Below, piece by piece: positions 1-8,291 of a stretch of 64,000 nt of DNA (within the stretch, counting starts at the first letter, position 1; every line of letters starts with the position of its first letter). Under the pieces are notes generated by a model. It ran no database searches and had not been told where the DNA came from. It saw only the letters and a program-made list of their open reading frames with translations. The stretch covers positions 4,216,001 through 4,280,000 of the forward strand of contig NZ_CP061941.1 in NCBI RefSeq assembly GCF_014805825.1, given 5' to 3'. The stretch is from Marinomonas algicola (GTDB lineage: Bacteria > Pseudomonadota > Gammaproteobacteria > Pseudomonadales > Marinomonadaceae). A program made the translations under genes and the position numbers.

Positions 1-2
1 AG

Positions 3-995
3 TCTGAGCTAGGATTTCTTGCTGATCAACTAGAGTTAAGCGCTCTGCAACCGGAAGGGAGCGTCTATATTGCTTTAGCCGATACACACAGCGAAAGACG
101 TTGGAAATATTGTGAAAATCACCAACATAATGTGTGTAACTGGCTAGTAGATACAGCCAGCGAAGATACTTTTTGTGTTGCGTGTGAACTAAATCGCCAC
201 ATTCCGAACTTAGGCAAAATAGAAGAGCGTACGGCTTGGCAGCGCTTGGAGTTTGCTAAGCACCGATTAGTGTATTCACTGCTCCGGTTGAAATTACCCT
301 TGATAAGTAAACAAGATGAGCCAGATACCGGTTTATCGTTTGATTTTATTTCTGAAAACAATGTCATTCCTGAAGACGCGGCATCGACAACCGGCCATGC
401 TCTTGGTCAGGTTACTATTAATGCCTCTGAAGCAAACAGCTCAGAAAGAGAACAGATGCGAGAAGATTTAAACGAATCTTATCGTACGCTTATCGGCCAC
501 TTTCGCCATGAAGTGGGACATTATTATTGGGACCGTTTAATTCTAAAAAATAAAAAAGGACTTCGAGCGTTTAGAAAGCTCTTTGGGGACGAACGCGTCA
601 GTTATGCGGACTCATTGAAAACACATTACGAAATGCCTAATGAACACTGGAAAGAGAACTACATCAGTGTTTATGCTTCTTCTCACCCATGGGAAGATTG
701 GGCGGAAACATGGGCGCACTATCTCCACATTGTTGACACATTAGAAACGACAACTCAACTTGGATTAAGCTTGCAACCCGCGTCAGCGTCACTAAGCAGC
801 TTAAACGTCGTCTCCAACATTACGCCTTATGAACACAGTAGTTTTGACGACATTTTAACGCAATACGTGCCTTTAACGTTTGCGGTAAACAGTTTAAATA
901 GAGGCATGGGGCAACCGGATTTATACCCTTTTGTACTGGTCCCAAGCGTGAAAGAAAAATTGCACTTTATCCATTCAATATTGCAACAACTCTAA
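3..995 (+). CDS. Putative zinc-binding metallopeptidase with N-terminal zinc ribbon (5' truncated)
   Basis: The frame is open from base 3, so the true start lies left of the window. The N-terminal part has paired cysteines (YCENH, VCNWL, then FCVACELN followed by IPNL), the arrangement of the zinc-ribbon plus peptidase family COG4307. A zinc-protease signature HEVGHYYWD follows near nt 507-533, with further conserved-looking Trp/His segments (HPWEDWAETWAHYLH). No signal peptide is visible in the part seen. The family is poorly characterised; the substrate is unknown. A terminator-like hairpin lies just after the stop. Confidence 0.8.
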   Translation, partial: SELGFLADQLELSALQPEGSVYIALADTHSERRWKYCENHQHNVCNWLVDTASEDTFCVACELNRHIPNLGKIEERTAWQRLEFAKHRLVYSLLRLKLPLISKQDEPDTGLSFDFISENNVIPEDAASTTGHALGQVTINASEANSSEREQMREDLNESYRTLIGHFRHEVGHYYWDRLILKNKKGLRAFRKLFGDERVSYADSLKTHYEMPNEHWKENYISVYASSHPWEDWAETWAHYLHIVDTLETTTQLGLSLQPASASLSSLNVVSNITPYEHSSFDDILTQYVPLTFAVNSLNRGMGQPDLYPFVLVPSVKEKLHFIHSILQQL

Positions 996-1008
996 ACGTC
1001 ACACGAAT

Positions 1009-1043
1009 AAAAACAGCGGCTTACTATGTCGGCCGCGGTTTTT
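1009..1043 (+). terminator. Intrinsic terminator after the zinc peptidase gene
   Basis: A 12-bp stem with one mismatch (1009-1020 with 1032-1043) closes an 11-nt loop. The 5' arm begins with five A and the 3' arm ends with five T, so it could work in both directions. Confidence 0.7.
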
Positions 1044-1291
1044 CAATCGATCTTAATAAACCTTCATATTACACATTCAAGTTGTATATTTACTGAACAT
1101 AAAATAACGATAAGTAGAGGCTCTGTTCAAACTCTCTGTGTCTTTCGCCAATTTTTAATAAACTTTTCGTCAAGAAAGAACACCTTAATTGTCCTTCTTA
1201 TGGCGCTAGTGTAAGCTGATGATCACCTGCCTAAACAAAGACTTCCCTTTGTCTTTGTGGCTTTTTCTTTCATTATAAGTGGGTAGATAAC
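1044..1291 (+). other. Leader region upstream of sbmA
   Basis: This gap lies between the first terminator and sbmA. An AT-rich patch near 1080-1100 (containing TATATT) could hold a promoter, but none is clear. A second hairpin sits just before the sbmA start and is listed separately. A 62-codon open frame at 1026-1214 overlaps the first terminator and has no recognisable product. Confidence 0.4.
1235..1270 (+). terminator. Terminator-like hairpin 20 nt before sbmA (possible attenuator)
   Basis: ACAAAGAC (1235-1242) pairs perfectly with GTCTTTGT (1251-1258) around an 8-nt loop, followed by GGCTTTTTCTTT. It ends about 20 nt before the sbmA start codon, leaving no room for a separate promoter downstream. 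It therefore acts either as an attenuator in the sbmA leader or as the end of a short upstream RNA. Confidence 0.55.
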
Positions 1292-2566
1292 GTGTTCTTT
1301 TCTTTTTTTCCTAAGCCAAAACTATTTTTTCTAAGCTTTGCCATCTGGGCATTATTCTCTGTCGTTGCTTGGTATTTGATCGTACAAGATTGGGGGCCAA
1401 CCTTGAGTCTTGGCGGTATCTTTGGGTATGGATTTCCTGATTCTTTAGTAGAAGGGGCAGACGATGCGGCACAAGCTATTTATAACGCCAATTTTGCAAG
1501 TGCTTTAGACATCTGGTTATACCAGTATATGTTGCTTTGTTATGGCCTTTTTGTCGGCTGCTGGATGTTTTGGGGGGGGCAAAAATGGGGCCGTTGGTCT
1601 GTCGTTGGATCAGGCCTGATTGTTTTCATTACCTGGTTTCAGGTACAGGTCAGTGTGATGCTAAATGAATGGTACGGTAACTTTTATGATTTAATTCAAA
1701 AAGCCTTATCCGAGCCTCAAAGTATTACTGCCGAGGAATATTATGGCCAATTGGCTTCCGTTGTTTTACTCCTGATGATTGCGATTACTGTCGCTGTTCT
1801 CAATAGTTTCTTTGTCAGTCATTATGTTTTTCGCTGGCGTACGGCCATGAACAATTATTACACCAGTAAGTGGGATCAGGTTCGACATATTGAAGGGGCC
1901 TCTCAGCGAATTCAGGAAGACACGATGCGTTTTGCTTCCATAGTAGAAAGTCTCGGAGTGCGTTTTTTAGATTCCGTTATGACACTCATCGCGTTTTTAC
2001 CCATTCTCTGGGGGTTATCATCTTACGTCACCACCTTACCCTTGATCGGAGAAGTGCCTCAAGCACTCGTTTTTGTTGCGATCATTTGGTCTATTTTTGG
2101 CACCTTCTTATTGGCGGTAGCGGGAATACGATTACCTGGCTTAGAGTTTAAAAATCAACGTGTAGAAGCCGCATTTCGTAAAGAGTTAGTCTACGGAGAA
2201 GATTATCAGGATCGAGCACAACCACTTGAATTGGCGGAGTTGTTTAGCCACATTAGACACAACTATTTTAAACTCTATAAAAACTATCTCTATTTTAATA
2301 TTGTACGTTATGGTTACTTACAAGCGGGTAACTTCATGCCACTGGTTGTTTTGGCGCCGTCCATTATTGCCGGCGCGTTTACATTAGGCGTAATGCAAAG
2401 AATCATCAATGCATTTAATCAGGTCGAAGGGTCATTCCAGTTCCTAGTAAATTCCTGGACAACCATTGTTGAATTATTATCTATTTACAAGCGCCTTAAA
2501 GCATTTGAAGCGGTGATTCATGATCAACCACTGTCTAAAATTGATCAAGATTACTTGCAAAAATAA
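1292..2566 (+). CDS. sbmA: SbmA/BacA-family peptide transporter
   Basis: This is an inner-membrane protein of 424 residues, close to the E. coli SbmA length of about 406. It matches SbmA along its length: N-terminus MFFSFFPKP, FVSHYVFRWRTAMNNYY, RIQEDTMRFAS, LPGLEFKNQRVEAA and FRKELVYGEDYQDRA. SbmA proteins form homodimers that take up peptide antibiotics and modified peptides using the proton gradient. Several membrane helices are evident. The start is GTG; alignment of the first residues with SbmA supports it although the ribosome site is weak. The gene stands alone, and a terminator-like hairpin lies directly upstream. Confidence 0.93.
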   Translation: MFFSFFPKPKLFFLSFAIWALFSVVAWYLIVQDWGPTLSLGGIFGYGFPDSLVEGADDAAQAIYNANFASALDIWLYQYMLLCYGLFVGCWMFWGGQKWGRWSVVGSGLIVFITWFQVQVSVMLNEWYGNFYDLIQKALSEPQSITAEEYYGQLASVVLLLMIAITVAVLNSFFVSHYVFRWRTAMNNYYTSKWDQVRHIEGASQRIQEDTMRFASIVESLGVRFLDSVMTLIAFLPILWGLSSYVTTLPLIGEVPQALVFVAIIWSIFGTFLLAVAGIRLPGLEFKNQRVEAAFRKELVYGEDYQDRAQPLELAELFSHIRHNYFKLYKNYLYFNIVRYGYLQAGNFMPLVVLAPSIIAGAFTLGVMQRIINAFNQVEGSFQFLVNSWTTIVELLSIYKRLKAFEAVIHDQPLSKIDQDYLQK

Positions 2567-2597
2567 CCAACGGATCAAACTCCAGTAAATGAGCGAT

Positions 2598-2632
2598 AAG
2601 ACGTCTCTAATTATCTATTTAGTGGCGTCTTT
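2598..2632 (+). terminator. Hairpin terminator after sbmA
   Basis: AAGACGTCTCTAA (2598-2610) pairs with TTAGTGGCGTCTT (2620-2632) with one mismatch and one G-T pair; the loop is 9 nt. A T-rich run follows. Confidence 0.65.
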
Positions 2633-2753
2633 TACCTTTCATAGCCTCACTGTTTAGGGAGTCGCTTACTCCTTTTTATTTTCTTTCTCTCTTTTAAAAA
2701 AACACAGGGAGCCCTCATTTTAAAAAACCAGAAAACAAGTGAGATAAGCTTTT

Positions 2754-2780
2754 TTTACTCTGTATTTATTATGCTATTAT
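2754..2780 (+). promoter_or_regulatory. Candidate sigma-70 promoter for gmk-rpoZ-spoT
   Basis: An extended -10 element (TG at 2772-2773, TATTAT at 2775-2780) lies about 50 nt before gmk. The -35 region is T-rich (TTTACT at 2754-2759, spacing 15) and weak. This is a reading by eye only. Confidence 0.4.
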
Positions 2781-2831
2781 CCATCCTAGCTGGTAATAAA
2801 TTCACCGATAGTAGAGAGCATTGATAGTCAA

Positions 2832-3455
2832 ATGGACCAATCTAAAGGCAACCTTTTCATTCTTTCTGCCCCATCAGGCGCTGGAAAGTCTTCTTTGTAC
2901 AAGGCATTGATAGCTGAAGACTCCCAAGTGAGAATTTCAATTTCTCACACGACCCGAAAGCCAAGAACTGGAGAAGAGCATGGACGAGAATATTACTTTG
3001 TCGATGTAGATGATTTCCTTGATATGATCGCCGATGACGCTTTTTTCGAGCATGCCCAAGTATTCGATAATTATTATGGGACATCAAAACAGGCTATCTT
3101 TGACATGCTTAATAATGGGCTCGATGTCATATTAGAAATTGATTGGCAAGGAGCGAAACAGGTACGTCAACAATACCCAGACGCTATCGGTATTTTCATT
3201 TTACCACCTTCTACGGACACGCTTGAGCATCGTTTACGAGACCGCGGGACCGATTCAGAAGAGGTCATTACCAGACGCATGGCAAAAGCCGTTAATGAAA
3301 TGTCACATTACAATGAATACGACCATGTTATTGTAAACGATGATTTTCAGACGGCGTTGAACGAAATGAGTGCGATATTTAAAGCCATGCGCACTCAAAA
3401 GCACATAATTGAACAAAAACATGCCAAACTTATCAATGATCTCTTGTCATTATAA
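2832..3455 (+). CDS. gmk: Guanylate kinase
   Basis: Phosphorylates GMP to GDP with ATP in the cytoplasm, feeding GTP, dGTP and (p)ppGpp synthesis. The 207-residue protein has the P-loop SAPSGAGKSSL near residues 12-22, the GMP-binding region SHTTRKPRTGEEHGREYYFV, and the lid/Arg segment RLRDRGTDSEEVITRRM. The length is normal for bacterial Gmk. It heads a co-directional gmk-rpoZ-spoT-ridA block that is common in gammaproteobacteria and groups guanine nucleotide supply with the stringent response. Confidence 0.97.
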   Translation: MDQSKGNLFILSAPSGAGKSSLYKALIAEDSQVRISISHTTRKPRTGEEHGREYYFVDVDDFLDMIADDAFFEHAQVFDNYYGTSKQAIFDMLNNGLDVILEIDWQGAKQVRQQYPDAIGIFILPPSTDTLEHRLRDRGTDSEEVITRRMAKAVNEMSHYNEYDHVIVNDDFQTALNEMSAIFKAMRTQKHIIEQKHAKLINDLLSL

Positions 3456-3512
3456 GAAGCGGTTAAGTAGAATTGAACATTATTTATATCATCGATTAAA
3501 GTAGGAATTAGA

Positions 3513-3737
3513 ATGGCTCGCGTAACAGTAGAAGATTGCTTAGAAAATGTAGAAAACCGCTTTCAACTTGTGATGATTGCATCCAAACGTGCTCGACAAT
3601 TAGCAACAGGCGGTGAAGAGGCGAAGGTTGATGTTGAAAATGATAAATTTACAGTGGTTGCTTTACGTGAAATTGCTGATAATTTAGTGAATGCAGGTAA
3701 TGTTGATATTAAAAAGCAGCCTATTCACGAGTTTTAA
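3513..3737 (+). CDS. rpoZ: RNA polymerase omega subunit
   Basis: This 74-residue omega subunit binds beta-prime, helps assemble the enzyme and contributes to one ppGpp site. It starts MARVTVEDCLENVENRFQLV and contains the conserved RARQLATGG segment and the VALREIADN helix. It lies 57 nt after gmk and 58 nt before spoT, in the usual order, so polymerase and alarmone genes are linked. Confidence 0.97.
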   Translation: MARVTVEDCLENVENRFQLVMIASKRARQLATGGEEAKVDVENDKFTVVALREIADNLVNAGNVDIKKQPIHEF

Positions 3738-3795
3738 ACGTCCATGAAGATCGCTCATTTCAAAATACAGTTTGAATTAATTAATGGAGTGAGCG

Positions 3796-5910
3796 ATGTA
3801 CCGCATTGAAGACTTAGCCGTTACACTTAGCAAATACCTCCCGTACGAGCAGGTTGCGACGATTAAGCGTGCGTATTATTACGCTGAGCAAGCGCATGAT
3901 GGCCAACGTCGAAAAAGTGGCGAACCTTATGTCATACACCCTTTAGCGGTAGCCCAAATTTTAGCCGACCTCCGTATGGACTGCGATGGTCTGACGGCGG
4001 CGCTCTTACATGATGTTATAGAAGACACAGGCATTAGTCGTGAAGCGCTCACTGAGCAATTTGGTGAAAGTGTTGCGAGTCTAGTGGATGGCGTCAGTAA
4101 GTTGACCCACCTTGAGTTTAATAGCCAGGTCGAGAAACAAGCCCATAACTTTCAAAAAATGGCCATGGCCATGGCGGAAGACATTAGAGTCATTTTAGTG
4201 AAACTGGCCGACAGACTGCATAATATGCGCACTCTCGATTCTATGCCCGCACATAAAAAACGTCGAATAGCCAAAGAAACACTCGATATTTATGCCCCTA
4301 TTGCCAATCGCTTAGGTATGTATAATTTTCGTATTGATTTAGAAAGCCTTGCCTTTGATGCTTATTATCCAATGCGTTCTAGAATGCTTCAAAGAGCCAT
4401 CCATAAACGCTATGGGCAACGAGCACAAGACAAAGAAACACTAGAACAATATATCCATGGTGAGTTAGCCGCTGATTATATCGAAGCCAGTATCAGCGTA
4501 AGAGAAAAGCATATCTACAGCATCTACCAAAAGATGCAAAGAAAGCGCCGTTCACTTGGCGAAATTATGGATGTGCTAGGCGTAAGAATCGTCACCGATA
4601 GATCTGACAATTGCTATCGAATTCTAGGGATAGTTCACTCTCTTTTTAAACCAGTAGAAGGCCGCTTTAAAGACTACATAGCCGTACCAAAATCAAACGG
4701 CTATCAGTCTCTTCATACAACCGTTGTTGCCAACGGGCTACCAATGGAAGTCCAGATTCGAACCAAAGAAATGGAAATGGTTGCCAGTAATGGTATTGCG
4801 GCTCACTGGGCTTATAAAGCCAGCAACCCTCAAGCCACGGTTTCATTTAGTCATGACAGAGCCATGAAGTGGGCTCAAGGCTTGATCGAAATTCAGCAAA
4901 AGGCGGGGAATGCCGTTGATTTTGTTGATAATGTGAAAAACGATCTGTTCCCTGGCGAAGTATACGTCTTTACGCCTAAGGGAGAGATTGTTGAATTGCC
5001 AACCGGCGCTACACCCGTTGATTTTGCTTATGGTGTGCACACTCAAATAGGCAATACCTGTATATCATGCCGAATTAATCGACGATTAGCACCGTTGAGC
5101 ACTCAACTAGAAAGCGGACAAACCGTTGAAATCATTACCGCCAAAAGCGCGCAACCAAACGTGGCTTGGCTAAGCTTTGCGATCACTGGCAAGGCCCGCA
5201 CTAATATTCGCCATTATTTAAAAGATAAACAAACCGAAAATGCCATTGCGGTCGGCCGTCGTTTATTAACCCGCTCTCTGAACGCCTTTAAAACCAACAT
5301 TGACGATTTAGCAGAAGAACAAATCAATCAAGTACTCGAGTTTTACCAACTGTCTTCACTCGATGAACTGCTTGAATCAATCGGTAAAGGTCGACATGTC
5401 GGCTATTTAGTGGCCCGCCAATTATTCCCAAATTTTGATGAAGAAGAACTTGTGACACCCACTTCCTTCAAATTAAATGGCTCAGAAGGCATGCTTGTTT
5501 CCTATGCGAAATGCTGCTCTCCCATACCGGGAGACCCAATAGCTGGCTATGTACAGGTTGATAAAGGCATTGTGATCCATCATTTAAACTGCCCGAATAT
5601 TCAAGACCATCTAGAAAACCCCGAACGCTATATACGTATGTCATGGGGCAAAGAAATTGAAGAAGATTTAAACATTAGCCTGATCGTGAGCTTCCATAAC
5701 GAAAGAGGCGCGGTATCTAAGATCGCCAGCTCTATTGGTGACACAGACTACCAAGTATCCAATATTGTGATTATTGAAAGAGGAAGGATCAGTCGCTTAC
5801 GTTTAAGTATTACGGTTTCTAGTCGTATCGGTCTTGCTGATGTCATGCGTAGAATCAAATCCGTTCGCTGTGTTGAAAAGGTCATTCGAGAAACGATTAT
5901 CTCAAAATAA
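3796..5910 (+). CDS. spoT: Bifunctional (p)ppGpp synthetase/hydrolase SpoT
   Basis: This 704-residue cytoplasmic enzyme makes and degrades the alarmone (p)ppGpp. The N-terminal HD hydrolase domain shows HP near residue 48 and HDVIEDT at 72-78. The synthetase domain has the RFKD motif (290-293), the SpoT/Rel form rather than the RelA acidic form, followed by SNGYQSLHTTV. A TGS domain starts near 388 (VYVFTPKGEIVELPTGATPV), and a C-terminal ACT domain ends the protein. The intact HD pair argues for working hydrolysis. It follows rpoZ and precedes ridA on the same strand. Confidence 0.97.
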   Translation: MYRIEDLAVTLSKYLPYEQVATIKRAYYYAEQAHDGQRRKSGEPYVIHPLAVAQILADLRMDCDGLTAALLHDVIEDTGISREALTEQFGESVASLVDGVSKLTHLEFNSQVEKQAHNFQKMAMAMAEDIRVILVKLADRLHNMRTLDSMPAHKKRRIAKETLDIYAPIANRLGMYNFRIDLESLAFDAYYPMRSRMLQRAIHKRYGQRAQDKETLEQYIHGELAADYIEASISVREKHIYSIYQKMQRKRRSLGEIMDVLGVRIVTDRSDNCYRILGIVHSLFKPVEGRFKDYIAVPKSNGYQSLHTTVVANGLPMEVQIRTKEMEMVASNGIAAHWAYKASNPQATVSFSHDRAMKWAQGLIEIQQKAGNAVDFVDNVKNDLFPGEVYVFTPKGEIVELPTGATPVDFAYGVHTQIGNTCISCRINRRLAPLSTQLESGQTVEIITAKSAQPNVAWLSFAITGKARTNIRHYLKDKQTENAIAVGRRLLTRSLNAFKTNIDDLAEEQINQVLEFYQLSSLDELLESIGKGRHVGYLVARQLFPNFDEEELVTPTSFKLNGSEGMLVSYAKCCSPIPGDPIAGYVQVDKGIVIHHLNCPNIQDHLENPERYIRMSWGKEIEEDLNISLIVSFHNERGAVSKIASSIGDTDYQVSNIVIIERGRISRLRLSITVSSRIGLADVMRRIKSVRCVEKVIRETIISK

Positions 5911-5948
5911 CAATTTCTTAATCGTCATTTATAGTAAGGAGTTTTAAT

Positions 5949-6335
5949 ATGTCAAAAGAAGTCATTTTTACTGAGAAAGCACCGAAAGCCATTGGCCCCT
6001 ATTCACAAGCTGTTCGCGCAGGCAACACGGTTTATCTTTCCGGCCAAATTCCTCTCGTACCGGAAACGATGGAAGTCATTGGTGACGATATAAAAGAGCA
6101 AACAACGCAAGTATTTAAAAACCTACAAGCCGTTTGCGAAGCGGCTGGCGGCTCTTTGAAAGACATCGTGAAACTTAATATTTACATGACAGATTTAGGT
6201 AATTTTGCGGCCGTAAATGAGGTTATGATGACGTTCTTCCAAGAGCCTTATCCAGCACGAGCGGCGCTTGGCGTTCGCGCTTTACCAAAAGATGTTGCTG
6301 TCGAAATAGAAGGTGTTATGGTCTTAGAGGACTAG
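5949..6335 (+). CDS. ridA: RidA family enamine/imine deaminase
   Basis: Hydrolyses reactive 2-aminoacrylate and related enamines made by PLP enzymes, releasing ammonia and a 2-keto acid. The 128-residue length is typical. Family motifs are visible: AIGPYSQAV near the N-terminus, YLSGQIPL, the catalytic-site arginine in PARAALGVRALPKD, and VEIEGVMV at the end. A good ribosome site (AAGGAG) precedes the ATG. It lies 38 nt after spoT, probably as the last gene of the block. Confidence 0.95.
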   Translation: MSKEVIFTEKAPKAIGPYSQAVRAGNTVYLSGQIPLVPETMEVIGDDIKEQTTQVFKNLQAVCEAAGGSLKDIVKLNIYMTDLGNFAAVNEVMMTFFQEPYPARAALGVRALPKDVAVEIEGVMVLED

Positions 6336-6355
6336 ATTCCTTAAACACCACAGAC

Positions 6356-6409
6356 TGTTTTGTACTCATGTGACACACTAAAATACAAGTTAATCATGAG
6401 TACGAAACA
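6356..6409. repeat. 15-bp inverted repeat between convergent ridA and yeeZ-like genes
   Basis: Arms 6356-6370 and 6395-6409 match with one G-T position (core GTACTCATG / CATGAGTAC) around a 24-nt loop. The right arm covers the stop codon and last codons of the minus-strand gene. It is probably a shared bidirectional transcription or mRNA 3'-end structure, though it lacks a long U tract. Confidence 0.6.
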
Positions 6410-7254
6410 TTGGCTTTATGCTCTTCCAATAAACCTCGGTAGCCTGATAGATAGCTAGGATAAAGAAATTCATATCCTAAGCGGAGTAACCTTGCATTAG
6501 AAAGCTGTTTACCCGATACAGGCAAGAAAGACTCAACGCCCAGCTCATCTGGTAAGTTTGGTTTTACATGCAGCTGGTTAGATAGCCACAACTTAACCTC
6601 CCATTGGCTCACGGGGTTGCAATCCGTGCCAATATACACGGGCTCGACTCGCACGCCACTGAACACTTTTTCCGCCAGAAAAGCCATTATATTAACGCAA
6701 TCGTCTCGATGAACTCGATTAGTCCACTGGTTTGCTTTCCATGGCTCAGATTTAGCAAGGGACTCAATCAGTCTTAAACGCCCTGGTCCATAAATACCAG
6801 AAAAACGCACACTGGTTGACGAAAAATGTTCGTTCAATAAGCGCTCCACTTCAATTAATACTTTAGCCGTGGCACTTTGCGGCAACGTAATGCTTTCCTC
6901 ATCTAATTCCTCTCCAGAGTTCTGACCATAAACACTGGTGCTAGAGACAAAAAATACTTTAGGTGTTTTATCATGGCCTGCGTAGCGATCAACCAATCTT
7001 TGAGCCGTCCTCCAATACGCTTTGGTATAGGCTTCTTCGGTACGACCTTTGGGTGTCATAATTAAACACACCAAATCGACCTCGGGCAACCGATCGTCTG
7101 TCATCGTAGTTAAATCTTGCGTAATCCCTATAGCGCCCTTAGGAAACGCTGTTCCGCGGTGACGAATAGCCGTAACTGTATGATCTAATTCTATAAATTT
7201 TTCTGCGAGGCGTGAACCAATATCTCCGCAGCCAGCGATCAGTATGTTAGCCAT
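6394..7254 (-). CDS. YeeZ-like NAD(P)-dependent epimerase/dehydratase family protein
   Basis: The 286-residue Rossmann protein begins ANILIAGCGDIGSRLAEKF, a glycine-rich nucleotide-binding loop. SSTSVYG, RFSGIYGPGRL and HRDDCVN are typical of atypical extended short-chain dehydrogenases such as E. coli YeeZ. The classical YxxxK pair is not evident, so catalytic activity is uncertain. It is convergent with ridA and divergent from oxyR, with 95 bp between the starts of the latter pair. The substrate is unknown. Confidence 0.8.
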   Translation of the reverse strand: MANILIAGCGDIGSRLAEKFIELDHTVTAIRHRGTAFPKGAIGITQDLTTMTDDRLPEVDLVCLIMTPKGRTEEAYTKAYWRTAQRLVDRYAGHDKTPKVFFVSSTSVYGQNSGEELDEESITLPQSATAKVLIEVERLLNEHFSSTSVRFSGIYGPGRLRLIESLAKSEPWKANQWTNRVHRDDCVNIMAFLAEKVFSGVRVEPVYIGTDCNPVSQWEVKLWLSNQLHVKPNLPDELGVESFLPVSGKQLSNARLLRLGYEFLYPSYLSGYRGLLEEHKANVSYS

Positions 7255-7349
7255 AACATTTCCTATTTTTTCAGAATCTTAGAGTACATTTTATCAAAAT
7301 ATGTATTATCATAGTTATTAGTAATGAACCAAAAAAGGGCATAATCACT
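7255..7349. promoter_or_regulatory. Divergent promoter region between the yeeZ-like gene and oxyR
   Basis: This 95-bp AT-rich spacer must contain both promoters. ATAG/TTAT-like repeats around 7300-7322 could be an OxyR autoregulatory site, but no full four-part OxyR motif could be read. Confidence 0.35.
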
Positions 7350-8255
7350 ATGACATTAACGGAATTGAAATACATAGTCATGCTAGCGGACGAGCAACAT
7401 TTTGGTCGTGCAGCACACAATTGTAACGTATCTCAACCAACATTAAGTGTCGCCGTGAAAAAGTTAGAGGAAGAGCTTGGAGCGGCCATTTTCGAAAGAA
7501 GCAAGAATTCTGTTTACATCACCCCTATCGGCGATCAAATCATTCAACAAGCCAAAAAAGTCTTAGAACAAGCAAACGTGATAAAAGAACTGGCATCATC
7601 AGGCCAAAATCAGCTAAAAGGTCCATTAAAGGTTGGCGCCATCTATACCATAGCACCTTATCTCTTCCCCCACATTATACCATCGCTGCATGCACTAACG
7701 AGTGGTATGCCATTAATGATAGAAGAAAACTTAACGGAAAACCTGAGGCCAAAGCTGCGTAATGGGGAACTTGATGCCATTATTGTAGCCCTACCTTTTA
7801 AGGAGCCCGATGTTGTCACCCAATCCATCTATGAAGAAGAGTTTGTGGTGTTAATGCCAAAAGATCATCCTTGGACCAAGTTACCAGAAATACACACAGA
7901 CCAATTAAGCACAGACAATTTATTGGTGCTAGGAAAAGGGCATTGTTTTAGCGACCAGGTAATGGAAGCCTGCCCCATTCTTAATGAAGATGAATACGGC
8001 AATGCTCGTACCATAGTCAATGGCAGCTCATTAGAAACCATTCGTTATATGGTTGCATCAGGGTTGGGCGTCACCGTTTTACCCAAATCCGCCGTTACTC
8101 GTATTGATCACAATTTACTAGAAGTGAGACCTTTTGCATCACCCGTACCAAAAAGAACTGTCGCACTTGCGTGGAGAATTAGCTTTCCGCGACCAAAAGC
8201 AATTGAGGCTTTGAGCCAATCAATTAAAGACGCCTGTAAGACATTGTCTTTATGA
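7350..8255 (+). CDS. oxyR: LysR-type hydrogen peroxide sensor OxyR
   Basis: OxyR activates catalase, peroxiredoxin and related genes when peroxide forms a disulfide within it. The 301-residue protein has an N-terminal LysR helix-turn-helix (HFGRAAHNCNVSQPTLSVAVKKLEE). GKGHCFSDQVMEACP places cysteines at exactly 199 and 208, the same numbers and spacing as the redox pair of E. coli OxyR. That pair separates it from other LysR proteins. It lies 36 nt upstream of recG, an order also known in Pseudomonas. Confidence 0.95.
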   Translation: MTLTELKYIVMLADEQHFGRAAHNCNVSQPTLSVAVKKLEEELGAAIFERSKNSVYITPIGDQIIQQAKKVLEQANVIKELASSGQNQLKGPLKVGAIYTIAPYLFPHIIPSLHALTSGMPLMIEENLTENLRPKLRNGELDAIIVALPFKEPDVVTQSIYEEEFVVLMPKDHPWTKLPEIHTDQLSTDNLLVLGKGHCFSDQVMEACPILNEDEYGNARTIVNGSSLETIRYMVASGLGVTVLPKSAVTRIDHNLLEVRPFASPVPKRTVALAWRISFPRPKAIEALSQSIKDACKTLSL

Positions 8256-8291
8256 TTAACACATCCCCCTAATGATTCAATAGGACGCTTT

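Noticed and set aside
1026..1214. 62-codon open frame between the zinc peptidase and sbmA
   Set aside because: It starts inside the terminator stem, has no ribosome site or family resemblance, and is AT-rich spacer-like. It was not called as a gene.
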